Shown here: piece after piece, positions 27,860 to 40,652 of the stretch | Layout of the letters: the number at the start of each line of letters is the position of its first letter | Numbering within the stretch: the first letter of the stretch is position 1 | Assembly (NCBI GenBank): GCA_025558075.1 | Contig: JAHLKF010000011.1 | Location: 372,001 to 436,000 of the forward strand | Reading direction: 5' to 3' | From: Gaertneriomyces semiglobifer | Lineage: Eukaryota > Chytridiomycota > Chytridiomycetes > Spizellomycetales > Spizellomycetaceae | Length of the DNA: 64,000 bases | Position numbers and translations under genes: made by a program | Notes under the pieces: generated by a model | Seen by the model: the letters and a program-made list of their open reading frames with translations, nothing else | What the model was told of the DNA's origin: nothing | The model's database searches: none

Positions 27860-30696
27860 TTTGCTGAGCAAAAATAAGGATGCTTGGTTGCAACAGAATC
27901 TAGCCCACGGTTATCAATGACTGTATGCAAATGGCTGATCTTTAAACGAAGGTCCTCCGGCACCTGCTCTGGTTGATTTTGTACCAAAGTCATAAGCTCT
28001 CTGCCCGCCGGGCGGTATATGCAGCGGCATAGAGGCTCAGTAATGGCGTGGTTTCAGTAGAGTTCCAAGTAATAAATGGTTGGAGGATGACAGCTCGACG
28101 GCAGAAAATACGATGACTCGTTCGCGGAAAAGGAAATCTTCCAATGGCGCCACGTAAATTTGAACCGTGGGTCCGTGACACGGACACGAAACGAGCGGCC
28201 CCTGGATGCGCAGAAAGCAGCCAGGGCGATAATTTCCATAAACCTCCATCCCACATCCAGGTTTCCTGCAGGTGTGAAGCCGACTCTGAGAGGAAGCTTC
28301 CACCTCGGTTGTTTGACACACATAAACTTGAATTTTAACTTAGCTGTTCAGTTGCTATTGGAAGCTGGAATCCGAACCAAATCAATCGAAAAGCCACCTG
28401 GCAGCATGGGACTACTTACGGAGGTGTCAATAGTAATAAAGGTTGGAAAAACGCTGATGGTGGACATTGTTGCCAGTGGATGACGAATGGTGACATAGAT
28501 CTGGAGGACAGCTTGTAACTGAACAAATCCTGTATCCGCAGACGCAGGCTGTGATGGAGTTAATTTTTTGGTCCATACTATCACTATAATAACGCCAACC
28601 CGCTACCATAATGTCCCGAGGTGTTGCAGCTACCTCTGCTACAGGCGAGAGTAAACTGAGTGGGGTTGAGCGTAACCCTCTCTCCGCAGTATCCGGGGCG
28701 GTACCCACAACACTCACGATAACAGTAGTATCTATTCCATATAACCACTATCTCTGAACTGTCTGGCCGTCCCCCAAGATCTCCTATCCCTTAACGCCCA
28801 GTGTCCTTACTCCTAGTAGCCTTACACCGCCCTGCGTTGTCTCTGTCTCCTTAACGTTACCTTCTCGCCCATACATGTACATGTAACATCTAATACATGC
28901 CCCATCACAGGCGAAGTATGTTCAATCCCAGGACATATTCGTGTGATTCATTGTCTTCTTGGACTTGTGGAGTTTGGTCAAAGGTTCATAACCTTTGTGG
29001 TTACGTTGCCCCCAGGTTTCATTGTGGGAACCATTTCAATAACATCCACTCAACAAACTTCAGAGGATGAAATTTGAAAACGGCACCATCGTCCGCTTTT
29101 GCTACATCCAAGATCTTCGATAAATCCAAAGAACCTTCGCTATCCTCCCCATGATTCTGGCAATGTCACTTTTCACCAACTCCAGCATTGCGCACCACTC
29201 AGCCGGCCACAAATGATGGCCATAAAAGATCAAGGAAAAGATGCTTGAAAACAATGACGTGAGCACGATCATGAAAACCGATGTTTGCTGCAAGACTCAC
29301 CAACATCTTGGAAAAATATTTGATAGGGCGTCTCAATACCACGGCGCTTGATAGTGTCAAGTGCTGTTGCATTCATCCATTTGCAAGTGGCCTGTCTCGT
29401 CCAGGATGGATGCAAGAGCATTTGACGTGTGGGATTTCTTGGGACACTCTGTACAGTTGGTGTTCGCTGGATGAGTACGTAACTCGCAAAGTCATGACGG
29501 GTGCTGCTGCCTCTCTTCGCCTCATCGTTCAATACGTTTTCGCTCAAAGGGTTGCTTTCGACGGTTCGGATGATGACCCAAACTGAAGTTAGAAAGGGCA
29601 AGAACGCTCGACTCGAAATAGCAAACCTACCAAATATAATCGCTTTGGGGGCGGGGCGCACAGGTGTGAAGAGCGAGTTCAAGATAAAGTTCGAAAAAAC
29701 GGTAAATGCGCGCACGCTCTCTGATACCTCATGATTTCAAAGAGAAAGGAGGAGCTAGCAACTCCACCTCTGGACCGAGCGTCAGGGGACACTCAGATCA
29801 ACTGTGTGAGAAAAGCAAAAGTTGCAAAACCTTTTTACCAGTTCAGCAGCTGATTTCAAAATTTTCCTCTCAAAGTTGCAGTTGCTGTCGATTAGCTCTC
29901 GTGCAAGCTTGTTCTCCAGGGCTTTGTGCGTCAAGCCTCTGTTCAAAAACCTCTGCACTACGATGAGAAATTCTTTGGGCCCCCGGAATGACAGTAGCTT
30001 TCTCCCCAAACGTCGCAACCTCCAAATAAGTTACTACAAAGTATGTCCCCATCAGCTTTTGCCCACTGCAAACACTCGGTGGCCCTTACAACCTAACCTC
30101 ACCTTGCTTAATCCCACGGGTGGGCTTCGCATCTCATGATCAACAAAGTCATCTTCAGCGGCGCCAGCATTCTCCATTTCGGTACGAGGGCACTCGGCAC
30201 CTTGGGGACGCTTGGTGTGCCCCTCACTAAGGTCGTGGTCGCTTTCGCGACGTCGTATTGTTGGCCGTGTCAAGAATATTCTGTATCCTCGCAGGCGCCA
30301 TCCTTCCTGCCACGACACTGCCGACGAACCCCGCTGACAACCAACGCATTTCGTATGCAAGGAACCAACATAAACAAACCGTCTTGAGACTTCAATACAT
30401 ACTTGTGGCCTCAGTGATCCGTCCCAAGCAGGTCGACTCGTCAAACTTGAAACCCAATGCCGTGGGGATGGGCGGTCGAACGCTTCTTTCGTTGACTCCG
30501 ACAGATCGCGCTTTTTCCACAGCCTGCAATGCGGCTTTCAAGACTTCCTTGGGGTATGCTGCAGTCTCGAAATTAAAAGCATGTGCCAATGCAACAGGAT
30601 CATGCAGTCTATGAGGCCATATCATATATTAACATGTATACATTCACATTATATTAGAGTACATAGACGAGTTGCTTGACCCAATCACTATACGAA
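27860..30696. other. About 2.8 kb without a recognisable gene
   Basis: Several short frames on both strands overlap, none with a domain I can name, consistent codon use or convincing splice sites. The longest is a 148-codon minus-strand frame at 29269-29715. Old transposon sequence is possible but not demonstrable. Promoter sequence of the interrupted gene should lie just right of 27860. Confidence 0.45.
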
Positions 30697-31072
30697 GTCG
30701 CCACTAAGCAGTGCAGGAGAATAGGTCATTCTGTTCGTCAAGGTTTCGCTCAACAAAAAAGGAGCGTAACCCCTCCCGCAAGCGCAAAAGCTCGTGGGCA
30801 GGCAAGACAGACGGCACACATCTCAGTCCGCAAAGAGCGATTTTTTCACCAACTGCATGGGAACAGCTGACGCTTCGTTCTAGTACATCACAGTCCGGCT
30901 TGAAACCCTCAAAATAAGTCGCCACTAAGTAGTGCAAGAGAATAGGTCATTCTGTTCGTCAGGGTTTTGCTCAACAAAAACGGAGCCTAACCCCTCCCGC
31001 AAGCGCAAAAGCTCGTGGGCAGGCGAGACAGATGGCACACATCTCAGTCTGCAAAGAGCGATTTTTTTTTCA
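30697..31072 (+). repeat. Direct tandem duplication of about 150 bp, 221 bp apart
   Basis: 30697-30846 and 30918-31070 share GTCGCCACTAAG, AGAATAGGTCATTCTG, CCCCTCCCGCAAGCGCAAAA and CACATCTCAGTC, ending in a T-tract after AGAGCGA. About 10% of positions differ, so the duplication is not recent. The unit contains no gene I can support. Confidence 0.75.
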
Positions 31073-32016
31073 CAACAAACATGTTGTTGCACTTATTAAG
31101 AAAGCCCGAGCGCGAACAGCACACCCAACATCTCTCCCCTTACGTTTACCAGCTCGTCCTCTCCAATTTCCAATCTTTGGTAGTTTTGGCAATACCATAG
31201 TAAAATATCTGGCAAAGGCTATGTGAAACTAGTAAGATGGTTGAACTGCTTGAGGTAACGCCAATGCTGCAGGTAACTTACCAGAGGCCGAGTTACAATT
31301 TAACCAAGCGTTCAGCAGTCGTTCAGCAAATGGTGAGAAGCTGGACAAGAACACTTTCCCAGGGTCCTCCTTCGCGGTAGGCGCGTCAAATACATGCCTA
31401 ACCCTTAAGATGTCCAATATCACATGATACATAACATGCCACCACATGCACCCACATGATCTCTGTGATCGAGGCAAAGCCGCGCCCACAAAATGGGAAC
31501 CTGTTAAAATTCCTTCATATGTGTGTCCATCAATTATCAATTATAATTATTTTCCTTGCCATGCGCGCATGTATAATGTACATACCCCCCAACAACTGTA
31601 CTGTGCCGCCTACGCGTCAAAAGGCCATAACACACACACATAAATTCTATTACAGGCAGGTACTATGTCCATTAGAGGCAGTGGGGGGTGGTTAGTGTGT
31701 GGGGCGTGTGCGTGAGTGTGATAGGAAGGTATGCATGGGTATGGGTATGGGGGCAAGTTACTACTAGTACTGTCACAGCACCGCACCGCACAGTGATATC
31801 GCAGTGAAAAAGTCAGTCGGTCGCCCGGGCAATCACGGATCGGTATTCATTCCGCATAAATAGGGGAAAAGCTAAGTGTTGTTCCCCCCCCCCCCCCCAC
31901 CACCACCACCACCACTGGCACCCCCCACACACTCACTGCACTTACTAAGACAAGGGACAAGTGGCAGCAGGAATACATAATACATCTATACACATACATA
32001 CATATATATAGGGCAA
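31073..32016. promoter_or_regulatory. Upstream region of the glycine decarboxylase gene
   Basis: No gene seen. The 300 bp before the ATG include a TATA-like CATAAATAGGGG (about 31855-31866), a 16-17-base C homopolymer followed by CAC triplets near 31885-31915, and a TATATATA stretch just before the start (about 32003). The C/CAC tract is a microsatellite and may vary in length. Confidence 0.45.
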
Positions 32017-35000
32017 ATGCTACTAAGAGGGTTACGGCGAGGTGGCCGGGCGGTCATCGCCACAGCTACCACTCCTTCGTTCCATAGCGGATGCTCGAGA
32101 TCCATATCAACGACATTGCATAGATCATCACGCATCTTCAACAACAACAACGGTAACAGCAATAACAGCGAGAGCAGAATAAGATCGTATGGGACGACGG
32201 CCGCTCGCCATGATCCCGTCTTTGAGCCGCTCGATACCTTTCCCCGTCGTCACATTGGCGTCACCAACACTGACATCAAGGAAATGTGCAAAACCATTGG
32301 TCTCGACGATCTCAACCATCTCGTCGAAAAGGCCGTCCCCGCTTCCATTCGCATCCAAAACCCAACGCGCCTCGGCCCCGGCATTCCTGAACAGCAGGTC
32401 CTCGAACGTCTCAAGTACATTGCCTCCAAAAACAAGGTCTTCAAATCCTATCTGGGCATGGGCTACACCAACACCATCACCCCAAATGTTATCCTCCGCA
32501 ACATTATGGAAAACCCCGGTTGGTACACCCAGTACACCCCTTACCAACCGGAAATCTCCCAGGGCCGGCTCGAATCCCTCCTCAACTTTCAAACCATGGT
32601 CTGCGACATGACCGGTTTGCCCGTCGCCAATGCCTCCCTCCTCGACGAAGGAACGGCCGCCGCGGAAGCCATGATGATGTGCTTTGCCGCCGGAAAGCGC
32701 AAGAAAAACCTGTTTTTCGTCGATCAGGCCTGTCACCCTCAGACCATTGCCTGCGTTAAAACCAGAGCAGAAGGGTTCGGCATCTCGGTCATTGTCGGCG
32801 ACTTTGAACGCTTCGACTTTGCCGCCAACAAGAACAATGTCATGGGTGTCCTCATCCAGTATCCCACCACCGACGGGCGCGTCATTGACTATCGCGCTTT
32901 CACCGAAAAGGCGCACGCTCACGGGGCCATGGTCACTTGTGCCACCGATCTCCTTGCCCTTGCTTTGCTGAAACCCCCTGGCGAATTCGGCGCCGACATT
33001 GCCTTTGGAAACTCGCAGCGCTTTGGTGTGCCCCTCGGCTACGGCGGGCCCCACGCCGCCTTTTTCGCCGTCACCAAGCAGCTCCAGCGCAACATGCCCG
33101 GGCGTCTCATCGGTGTCTCCAAAGACGTCAACGGTCACACCGCCTACCGTCTTGCCCTCCAAACCCGCGAGCAGCACATTCGACGCGAAAAGGCCACCAG
33201 CAACATTTGCACCGCCCAGGCATTGCTGGCCAACATGGCCGCCATGTACGCCGTCTACCACGGGCCCCGCGGCGTTCGTCAGATCGCTCAACGCATCCAC
33301 AACCTCACCGCCATCTTTGCCGAGGGCGTCCGTCGCATGGGTCACATTGTGAAAACCGAGCATTTCTTTGACACCGTCACCATTGAGCTCAAATACGAAT
33401 CCGAAGACTTGGTCTTGGCCGCGGCTGACCACGGGATCAATGTACGTCAGGTCGACGCCCGCACCGTGGCCGTCACCCTGGATGAGACGGTCACAAAGGA
33501 AGATTTGTACGATCTCCTCAAAGTCTTTGCGACAGCCTCCTTTGAGGAAAACTATCGGTCGGGCTCCAAGCAGTACTTTGCCGACATACCCAACCTCGAC
33601 ACCCTGTCCCAGTCCCTCGGGGTCACGGCCAGTCAGCCCGCTCAAGCGTTCCCTGCCGATCTCTTGCGCGCGTCGGCCTATCTCACCCATCCCGTCTTTA
33701 ACCAATACCACTCTGAAACCGAAATGCTGCGCTACATAACACACCTCCAAAGCAAAGACTTGTCCCTGGCCGAGGCCATGATCCCCCTTGGGTCGTGCAC
33801 TATGAAACTCAATGCCACCACGGAAATGATTCCCGTTACATGGCCCGAGTTTGCCCACATTCACCCGTTTGCGCCGCAGGAACAGGCCAGCGGGTACCGC
33901 ATCATGTTGCAAGAACTCGAATACGCCTTGAGTGAAGTCACAGGCTTTGATCAAGTGTGTTTACAGCCCAATAGCGGTGCTCAGGGTGAGTACACGGGTT
34001 TGAGGGTCATCAAGGCGTACCTCCAATCCCAGGGCCAGACCAACCGTGATGTCTGTCTCATTCCTGTATCTGCCCATGGCACGAACCCGGCTTCGGCCGC
34101 CATGGCCGGCATGTCCGTCGTTATTGTCAAGTGCGAGGAAAATGGAAACCTAGATTTAAAGGATTTGGCAGCCAAGGCGGAGCAGTACAAGGACCGACTT
34201 GCGGCGGCCATGATCACCTACCCGTCTACGTACGGTGTGTTTGAGGATACCATCAAACAAGCCTGTCAGATCATCCACGACCACGGTGGGCAAGTGTACA
34301 TGGACGGAGCCAACCTGAATGCCCAACTCGGACTCTGCAAGCCCGCCGAGATCGGCGCGGACGTGTGTCATTTAAACCTCCACAAGACCTTCTGTATCCC
34401 CCATGGAGGAGGCGGGCCCGGCATGGGTCCTATTGGTGTCAAAACCCACTTGGCACCCTTCTTACCTAACCACCCTGTGATTAAGACTAGTGGTGAACAA
34501 GGGATTGGACCGGTTTCGGCTGCCCCATGGGGGAGTGCGAGTATCTTACCCATATCATGGGCGTACCTCAAAATGATGGGCGACGAAGGCATCCAACATG
34601 CCACGAAAACCGCCCTTTTGAATGCCAATTACATGCTGAAACGACTCGAACCCCACTATGATGTGTTGTACACCAACAATAATGGATTGTGTGCACATGA
34701 ATTCATTATTGATTGTCGACCGTTTGATGCGTCTGCGGGTGTTCAAGCTATCGATATTGCCAAACGATTACATGATTATGGGTTTCATTCGCCCACTATG
34801 AGTTTCCCCGTTGCGAATACTTTGATGATTGAACCGACGGAAAGCGAGTCGAAACGCGAGTTGGATCGGTTCTGTGATGCCATGATTAGTATTCGACAGG
34901 AGATTAGGGATGTTGAGGAAGGAAGGATGCCCAGGGGTGATAATGTGTTGACGAGGGCCCCGCATACCGTTGAGATGGTGGTCGGGGAGTGGGAGAGACC

Positions 35001-35139
35001 GTATACGAGAGAGAGGGCCGTGTATCCGTTGGAGGGGTTGAGGAGGAAGAAGTTTTGGCCGAGTGTGGGGAGGGTGGATGATACCTATGGGGATCGGAAT
35101 TTGATGTGTTCGTGTCCGCCCATTGAGGATTATCAGTAA
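32017..35139 (+). CDS. GCV2: Glycine dehydrogenase (decarboxylating), P-protein, mitochondrial
   Basis: This 1040-aa intron-free gene encodes the PLP-dependent P-protein of the glycine cleavage system, which decarboxylates glycine and passes the aminomethyl group to the H-protein lipoyl arm in mitochondria. The first 65 residues are Arg/Ser-rich without acids, a matrix presequence. The mature part starts near FPRRHIGV. Two homologous halves follow; the C-terminal half has the PLP-binding Lys in [16 protein letters not shown] (about residue 787), and MAGMSVV and [13 protein letters not shown] are also conserved. The length is normal for the family. Third positions in the 5' two thirds are strongly GC-biased, which creates long spurious frames on the other strand. 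Confidence 0.98.
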   Translation: MLLRGLRRGGRAVIATATTPSFHSGCSRSISTTLHRSSRIFNNNNGNSNNSESRIRSYGTTAARHDPVFEPLDTFPRRHIGVTNTDIKEMCKTIGLDDLNHLVEKAVPASIRIQNPTRLGPGIPEQQVLERLKYIASKNKVFKSYLGMGYTNTITPNVILRNIMENPGWYTQYTPYQPEISQGRLESLLNFQTMVCDMTGLPVANASLLDEGTAAAEAMMMCFAAGKRKKNLFFVDQACHPQTIACVKTRAEGFGISVIVGDFERFDFAANKNNVMGVLIQYPTTDGRVIDYRAFTEKAHAHGAMVTCATDLLALALLKPPGEFGADIAFGNSQRFGVPLGYGGPHAAFFAVTKQLQRNMPGRLIGVSKDVNGHTAYRLALQTREQHIRREKATSNICTAQALLANMAAMYAVYHGPRGVRQIAQRIHNLTAIFAEGVRRMGHIVKTEHFFDTVTIELKYESEDLVLAAADHGINVRQVDARTVAVTLDETVTKEDLYDLLKVFATASFEENYRSGSKQYFADIPNLDTLSQSLGVTASQPAQAFPADLLRASAYLTHPVFNQYHSETEMLRYITHLQSKDLSLAEAMIPLGSCTMKLNATTEMIPVTWPEFAHIHPFAPQEQASGYRIMLQELEYALSEVTGFDQVCLQPNSGAQGEYTGLRVIKAYLQSQGQTNRDVCLIPVSAHGTNPASAAMAGMSVVIVKCEENGNLDLKDLAAKAEQYKDRLAAAMITYPSTYGVFEDTIKQACQIIHDHGGQVYMDGANLNAQLGLCKPAEIGADVCHLNLHKTFCIPHGGGGPGMGPIGVKTHLAPFLPNHPVIKTSGEQGIGPVSAAPWGSASILPISWAYLKMMGDEGIQHATKTALLNANYMLKRLEPHYDVLYTNNNGLCAHEFIIDCRPFDASAGVQAIDIAKRLHDYGFHSPTMSFPVANTLMIEPTESESKRELDRFCDAMISIRQEIRDVEEGRMPRGDNVLTRAPHTVEMVVGEWERPYTRERAVYPLEGLRRKKFWPSVGRVDDTYGDRNLMCSCPPIEDYQ

Positions 35140-35143
35140 AAAG

Positions 35144-35173
35144 TTGCGGTTGCGGTTGCGGTTGCGGTTGCGG
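35144..35173 (+). repeat. Five tandem TTGCGG hexamers
   Basis: Thirty bases of perfect hexamer repeat directly after the stop codon of the P-protein gene, in its 3' untranslated region. It is probably a simple microsatellite. The hexamer is not a known fungal telomere repeat. Confidence 0.9.
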
Positions 35174-35462
35174 ACGTAGGAATGTGTCATGTGGATTTGA
35201 GAGCGAGATGTATGTTTGTGCAGATGTACTTTTTTTAATTATTATTTATGGTGCAAAAATCGGAGAGGGTTTGCGTATCTTGCTTTACCTGCTGAAAAAC
35301 ACAGAAACTACAGAAAAACTACATGCTGCTGATGCTGCTGATGCTCTCTCCAAAAACGCGGAATTCTGTATGATGTGTGTTGTGTTGTGTTGTTGCTGTT
35401 TGAATGACTGTTCTCGTTGTTGGTTGTCTGTTTTGCGGAGTGGGTTGAGCTTTTCTTCGTTT

Positions 35463-36050
35463 TCATTCATCCAATATCTCCAACATGCTTTCCATCTCGT
35501 CATCCATCACGTCCCCCTCATCGTTATTCTCATCGGTCGTGTTTGTGTTTGTGGTCTTTGTTTTGGTGGTGCTGGTGGTGGGTGGTGGTGGTTTCTCAAT
35601 ACTGCCAAGAAGAGGGTGTGTATGTGTAGGTTGTGTATGTGTAGGTGGGTTGAATAGGTGTGGTGTGATGGTAGTATGAGTCGCACCACTTTGAGTCGTA
35701 TCACTGTGATTCGCACCCTCTACCCTACTGATCTCTCCGTTATTGGTCTCCCCCTCTACCTTGTTATTACGATTCTGCAACGTATTATCACGATTCTGCA
35801 CATCTACAGATCCTTTTCCTTTTTTGTTGTGGAGGAAGATCCCCGCTGTGGCAGCCACACCATGCGACACGACGTCTTCGGCGAGTAATAAGAGTTCGGA
35901 GGCGGATGTGAGTGATGGAGGGGTGTGTTTGCTTGTTGTTGTTGATGGGTGTGGGAGTTGCGTGTGAGATAATGGTAGCTGTGTGTGTGGTAGTAGTTGT
36001 GCTGTTGTTGATGTTGGTGGGAGGGCTTTTGGTGGGGTTTGAGATGTCAT
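35463..36050 (-). CDS. Low-complexity protein, unknown function
   Basis: 195 aa in one exon from the ATG at 36050. The N-terminal third is Pro/Thr/Ser/His-rich. A short ordered segment, LLLAEDVVSHGVAATAGIF (about 53-71), follows; then Asn/Thr-rich low complexity, and an acidic tail ending MDDEMESMLEILDE. It converges with the P-protein gene. The hydrophobic segment and acidic end favour a real gene, but composition alone could mimic one. Confidence 0.45.
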   Translation of the reverse strand: MTSQTPPKALPPTSTTAQLLPHTQLPLSHTQLPHPSTTTSKHTPPSLTSASELLLLAEDVVSHGVAATAGIFLHNKKGKGSVDVQNRDNTLQNRNNKVEGETNNGEISRVEGANHSDTTQSGATHTTITPHLFNPPTHTQPTHTHPLLGSIEKPPPPTTSTTKTKTTNTNTTDENNDEGDVMDDEMESMLEILDE

Positions 36051-36438
36051 TATGGTGTTCGTTCTTTAAAGTGTTCTGTTGTTGTTGTTGAAAGTACGTT
36101 GATGGTGGTGGTTGAAAGTGTGTTGATGAAGGTGGGTGAGAGTAAACAAACAACTGAGCAACTGCGAACTGAGAGGAATCGGAAGACTGCCTGCACACAC
36201 GCGTTACTTATGTCACTTCGTTATGTAAGGAGAAACCCTAACCAGGCCGCGGTGGGGGAGATCACACCTTATTTAGAAGGTTGAAGTTGGACGAGACAAA
36301 AGTGAGATATTACAGACAGAGAGGGTTTTGTTTTTGGATAAGGTGAACCTGTATCCGTTGTTTTGTGAGTGCGGGGTGTTAGAGAATAGAAAGGAACGAG
36401 GCTTTTTTTTCGTTTTTGGTGATTGAAAGCTATACAAG

Positions 36439-39400
36439 ATGGGGTAAGTTCATCAAAAGATTGTAAAAGTTTGATACGAATTTTACTTGCGGATATGTGA
36501 ACGTTTTCTTTTTTCAAAGAGTTCCCGCCCTCTTTCGCTGGCTCACCCAGAAATACCCCAAAGTCACCACCCAATGCATCGAAGAACAACCTGTAACAAT
36601 CAACACCCACACCCTCCCCATCGACACCTCCAAACCCAACCCCAACGGTGTCGAATTCGATAACCTCTACCTTGACATGAACGGGATCATCCACCCGTGT
36701 TGTCATCCCGAGGGTAAACCCGCTCCCAAAAACGAACAAGAAATGTTTTCGGAGATCTTTAAGTATATTGATAGGATTATGGCTATTGTGAGACCGAGGA
36801 AAGTGCTGTATATGGCGATTGATGGGGTGGCACCGAGAGCCAAGATGAATCAGCAGAGGAGTCGGAGGTTTAGGGCGGCGCAGGAGGCGCAGGTGTTGTT
36901 GGATGAGGAGGAGAAGGTGAGGAGGGAGTGGGAAGGTGGGTTTTTTTTTCGTTATTTGTTTTTTTTTTGGGTTGTGGGGTTTTTGATGTGTTGTTTTTGT
37001 TTTAGCAACGGGAGATAAGTTGCCAGAGTCGGAAAAGAAGGAACATTTTGATTCGAATTGTATTACCCCTGGTACACCGTTCATGGCGAACCTTACTGTT
37101 GCTCTGCGATATTATGTTGCCGATCGTCTTAATACAGATCCTGGATGGCGAAATGTAAGTTGGTTGTGTATTACCGGGATATGAGAAGAGAGTGAAAGTT
37201 TTGGGGTAGCGGACCATAGCGTGAGAAAGAAAGAAAAAGAGAGATAGAGAGGGAGAGGAGAGAGCGTTTGTCGATTTCTGTATTTACCAACTGACTTTGA
37301 CTGAACGGTTCTTTTGCTTTTCCCCCCACTCTTTTGCTATACAGCTCAAAGTCGTCTTTTCGGACGCCAGCGTCCCCGGAGAAGGCGAACACAAAATCAT
37401 GGACTATATCCGACGACAACGTGGTCAATCTGGCTATGACCCCAACACGCATCATGTTCTGTACGGATTGGACGCGGACTTGATCATGTTGGCGTTGGCG
37501 ACGCATGAGCCCCATTTCGAGATTTTGAGAGAGGATGTGTTTTTTCAGGATAGTAGGAGTCGGGGGTGTTTTATTTGTGGCCAGCATGGACATCAGGCAG
37601 CAGAGTGTACCGGTACGTAAAGGCTTTCATTTTGGGGACTCTTGGGCTTTTCCAAGAAAAATACCCAAGGGTTTGGTTTTTTTGTCGAAATGTTGGGATG
37701 GAATTTGAATTTTTCGTTTGGATGTTTTTTTTAGGCAAAGCCAAAGAAAAGAGTGGAGAATTTGACGAAAAGGGGCCCGGATTCATACAGAAACCCTACG
37801 TTTTCCTTCACGTCAACATCCTCCGCGAGTACCTCGACGTCGAACTCAAAGTCCCCGAAATGGGTGCACTCTGGTCACTCGAACGAGCTATTGACGATTG
37901 GGTGTTTCTCTGTTTCTTTGTCGGCAACGATTTCTTGCCGCATTTACCGTCCTTGGAAATCCGGGAGGGTGCCATTGACCGATTGATAGAGATTTGGAAG
38001 CGGAATGTGGTGGTGTGGGGCGGGTATTTGACGGATAGTGGGGATATTGATTTGGTGAGGGTGCAGATGTTGATGGAGGAGTTGGGGAAAGTGGAGGATG
38101 ATATTTTTAGGGAGAGAAAGGAGGTGGAGAGACGGAAAGAGGCGGCACAGAAACGGAGGGAAATGGAGAAGGCTATGAGAGAGGGAGGGGGGAATCGGAA
38201 TGGACATGGACAGGGATCTTATGGTGGTGGTGGTGGTGGGAGGGGCCGGTATGATGCGGATGCACCCCCGGAAGTCTTGGTTGCGGCGCAGATTGATGAG
38301 TTCAAGGAGAGGGTAACCAAAGATCGGACGATCAAGGCACCAGTGATACCGACGATTGATGCCAATAAAGCTGCTGCGGAGGCGTTGAAGGCGTCGTTAA
38401 TGGGTGGCGGGGCTGCTACTGCGGATAACGGTGAAAATGAGGAAGCCCATGCGGGTATGAAACGTAAAACTGATCCTTTGACGGACGAGAAGGACGAGAA
38501 GCTTGTAGTCACCGAGATCTCGGATGAGGATGAGGAAGAAGCCGAAGACGCGGAGACAAAGGGGGATGACGCTGAAGAGGATGACGAAGAAGTCGAAGAA
38601 ATCTTGACGGTTGCGGATGTACCTATTCCCAAAGTTCCTCTTGTCTCGGCTAAAGCCGTTGCCAAGGAGAACGAGGAACCACAAGATGAAGTCCGACTGT
38701 GGGAGTCTGGCTGGAAGAAGCGTTACTACGAGAGTAAGTTCAGAGTGGATGAAACAGACACGGCGTTCCGCCGTGCCGTGGTGACATCTTATGTCGAGGG
38801 CTTATGTTGGGTGTTAAAGTACTATTACCAAGGCGTACAGTCATGGAAATGGTATTACCCCTATCACTATGCTCCGTTCTCGTCCGATTTTGATTTCATT
38901 GGCGAGTTGGATATCGTGTTTGAGTTGGGAACGCCCTTCCGACCGGTGGAGCAGTTGATGGGTGTTCTCCCTGCTTTCAGTAAAAAACACATCCCCGAGG
39001 TCTTTTGGCCGCTCATGACGGATCCTACGAGTCCCATCATTGATTTCTACCCCGAACGGTTCCCGATTGACCTGAACGGCAAAAAGTATGCTTGGCAGGG
39101 AGTCGCTCTCTTACCCTTCATCGAAGAAACACGGTTGCTGGACGCCATGGCCTTGTACTACCCCTGGCTTTCCGAAGAGGAGGTTGCGCGGAACACCAAG
39201 GGTGACGAGTTACTCATGGTGGGCGGAAGCAACAAGTTGTTTGAGCCTTTTTGCGCATTGTACGGACGTCGATCGGATGATCAACCTGTACCCATCGACC
39301 CCAAACTTTCCGGTCGGTTCTTTGGAAGCGTCCTACCGGACCCTGGAGCATGCTTACCAGGCAGCACCTACGAATCACCACTTCCCGAACTCAACCTCCC

Positions 39401-40436
39401 CGACCTGTCGAATAACCATTCCATCAGCGTGTTGTATTACATGCCCGCTGTGGCGCCCGGACATGTTTTTAGAGCCGAGTTGTTGGCGGGTGTCAAGTTC
39501 CCGTCACCCGTGCTGGATGCGAGTGATGCGCATGCTGTTCGGATGGGGTATAATTCTCGGGGAAGAGGACGGGGAAGAGGACGTGGACGTGGAGACGCGG
39601 CGGGACGGTTTATGAGACACGGAATGGGGATGGGACGCACTACGGATAATTTCGCGAATGAGCCGGATACGAAACGACCGCGGTATGATTCTCCCCAAAG
39701 AACGTTTTATGCGGGAGGAGACCAAAGTGGACAACCGTATATGGGTACGTTCCTTTTTTTGTTGGTTAGATGGACCGTTCCCCCGAAACCCCATTGTTTG
39801 TTTTTTTGATCCCTGGAGCTGATTGTTACGTGTCGCTTTTGTAGGTGGTGGTGGGTATAACAACTACTCCAGTGGGTCTGGGTATGGCGGCGGTGGCGGC
39901 TACAACAACTCCAATAACGGGTATGGGAATAACTACAACAGTGGTGGCTACGGCAACAATAATTACTCGGGTGGAAATACGTATCAGGGCGGCAGAGGAG
40001 GGGGATATCAGTCGTCACGACCGGTAAGCAACCCTCCGCATCAAATATTTATTCGCCTTACGTAAATGGCTTTCTTACCTGACGGGTTTTTTAGTATACT
40101 CCCAGTTATCAACCCCAACAAGGAGGGTATAACTACCAACAGCAAGCTCCACCTCAACAACAATACAACCAACAAGGCGGGTACAATCCTCAAGGATACG
40201 GGCAACAATCTTATGGTAGTGGGAATAACACGGGGTATCGGCAGCAATCTTACCCCGCACAACAACAGCCATCAGGGCCGCCAGGATACCAACCCGGCGG
40301 CCCACCGGGAGCAGGTCGAGGCGGTGCACCCCAGCAGCCGCCGAGATTAACTGGGAATATAGGATGGTCACGTAACGTTGCGTCTAGTCGCGGTGGGAAT
40401 AATGCGGGGAACCGTGGAGGCCCGCCTCGCCGGTGA
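36439..40436 (+). CDS. RAT1: 5'-3' exoribonuclease Rat1/XRN2
   Basis: This nuclear 5'-3' exoribonuclease degrades uncapped RNA during transcription termination and processes rRNA. Seven exons: 36439-36443, 36520-36935, 37006-37154, 37345-37612, 37735-39744, 39845-40023, 40095-40436; all introns are GT-AG. The first exon is only five bases, completed by exon 2 to give MGVPALFRW, the invariant N terminus. XRN catalytic blocks include [28 protein letters not shown] and [14 protein letters not shown] zinc knuckle ([14 protein letters not shown]) distinguishes the Rat1/XRN2 branch from cytoplasmic Xrn1. A long acidic, Ala/Glu-rich insertion (about 38390-38680) lies mid-protein. The C terminus has RGRGRGRG and a Gly/Tyr/Asn/Gln-rich tail. 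Confidence 0.96.
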
Positions 40437-40652
40437 TGTTACTACATAAATCAGTATTGGATGAAGTGTGCTCGCACCAACCACTTGCATGTGTTCTTAT
40501 TTATTCGTTTTCTGTCGAGAGGATGCATGATTCCTTTTTTTTTCCCTTTATTGTAAACTGTACATGTAAATACAAACCGCGATACCAAGAGACTGGTATG
40601 CTAGTGCACAACCTTCCCCCCACCGCCTCTATAGAGGTTTCGGTAATTGTTA

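Noticed and set aside
29102..29715. Copia-type retrotransposon remnant on the minus strand
   Set aside because: A weak TPYQIFF-like phrase is the only resemblance; no integrase or reverse-transcriptase motifs or LTRs could be found.
32128..33954. 608-codon open frame antisense to the glycine decarboxylase gene
   Set aside because: It mirrors a strongly GC-biased, clearly conserved gene on the other strand and lacks domains; biased third positions create such antisense frames.
35144..35173. TTGCGG repeats as an internal telomere tract
   Set aside because: The hexamer is not a known telomere unit, there are only five copies, and genes continue on both sides.
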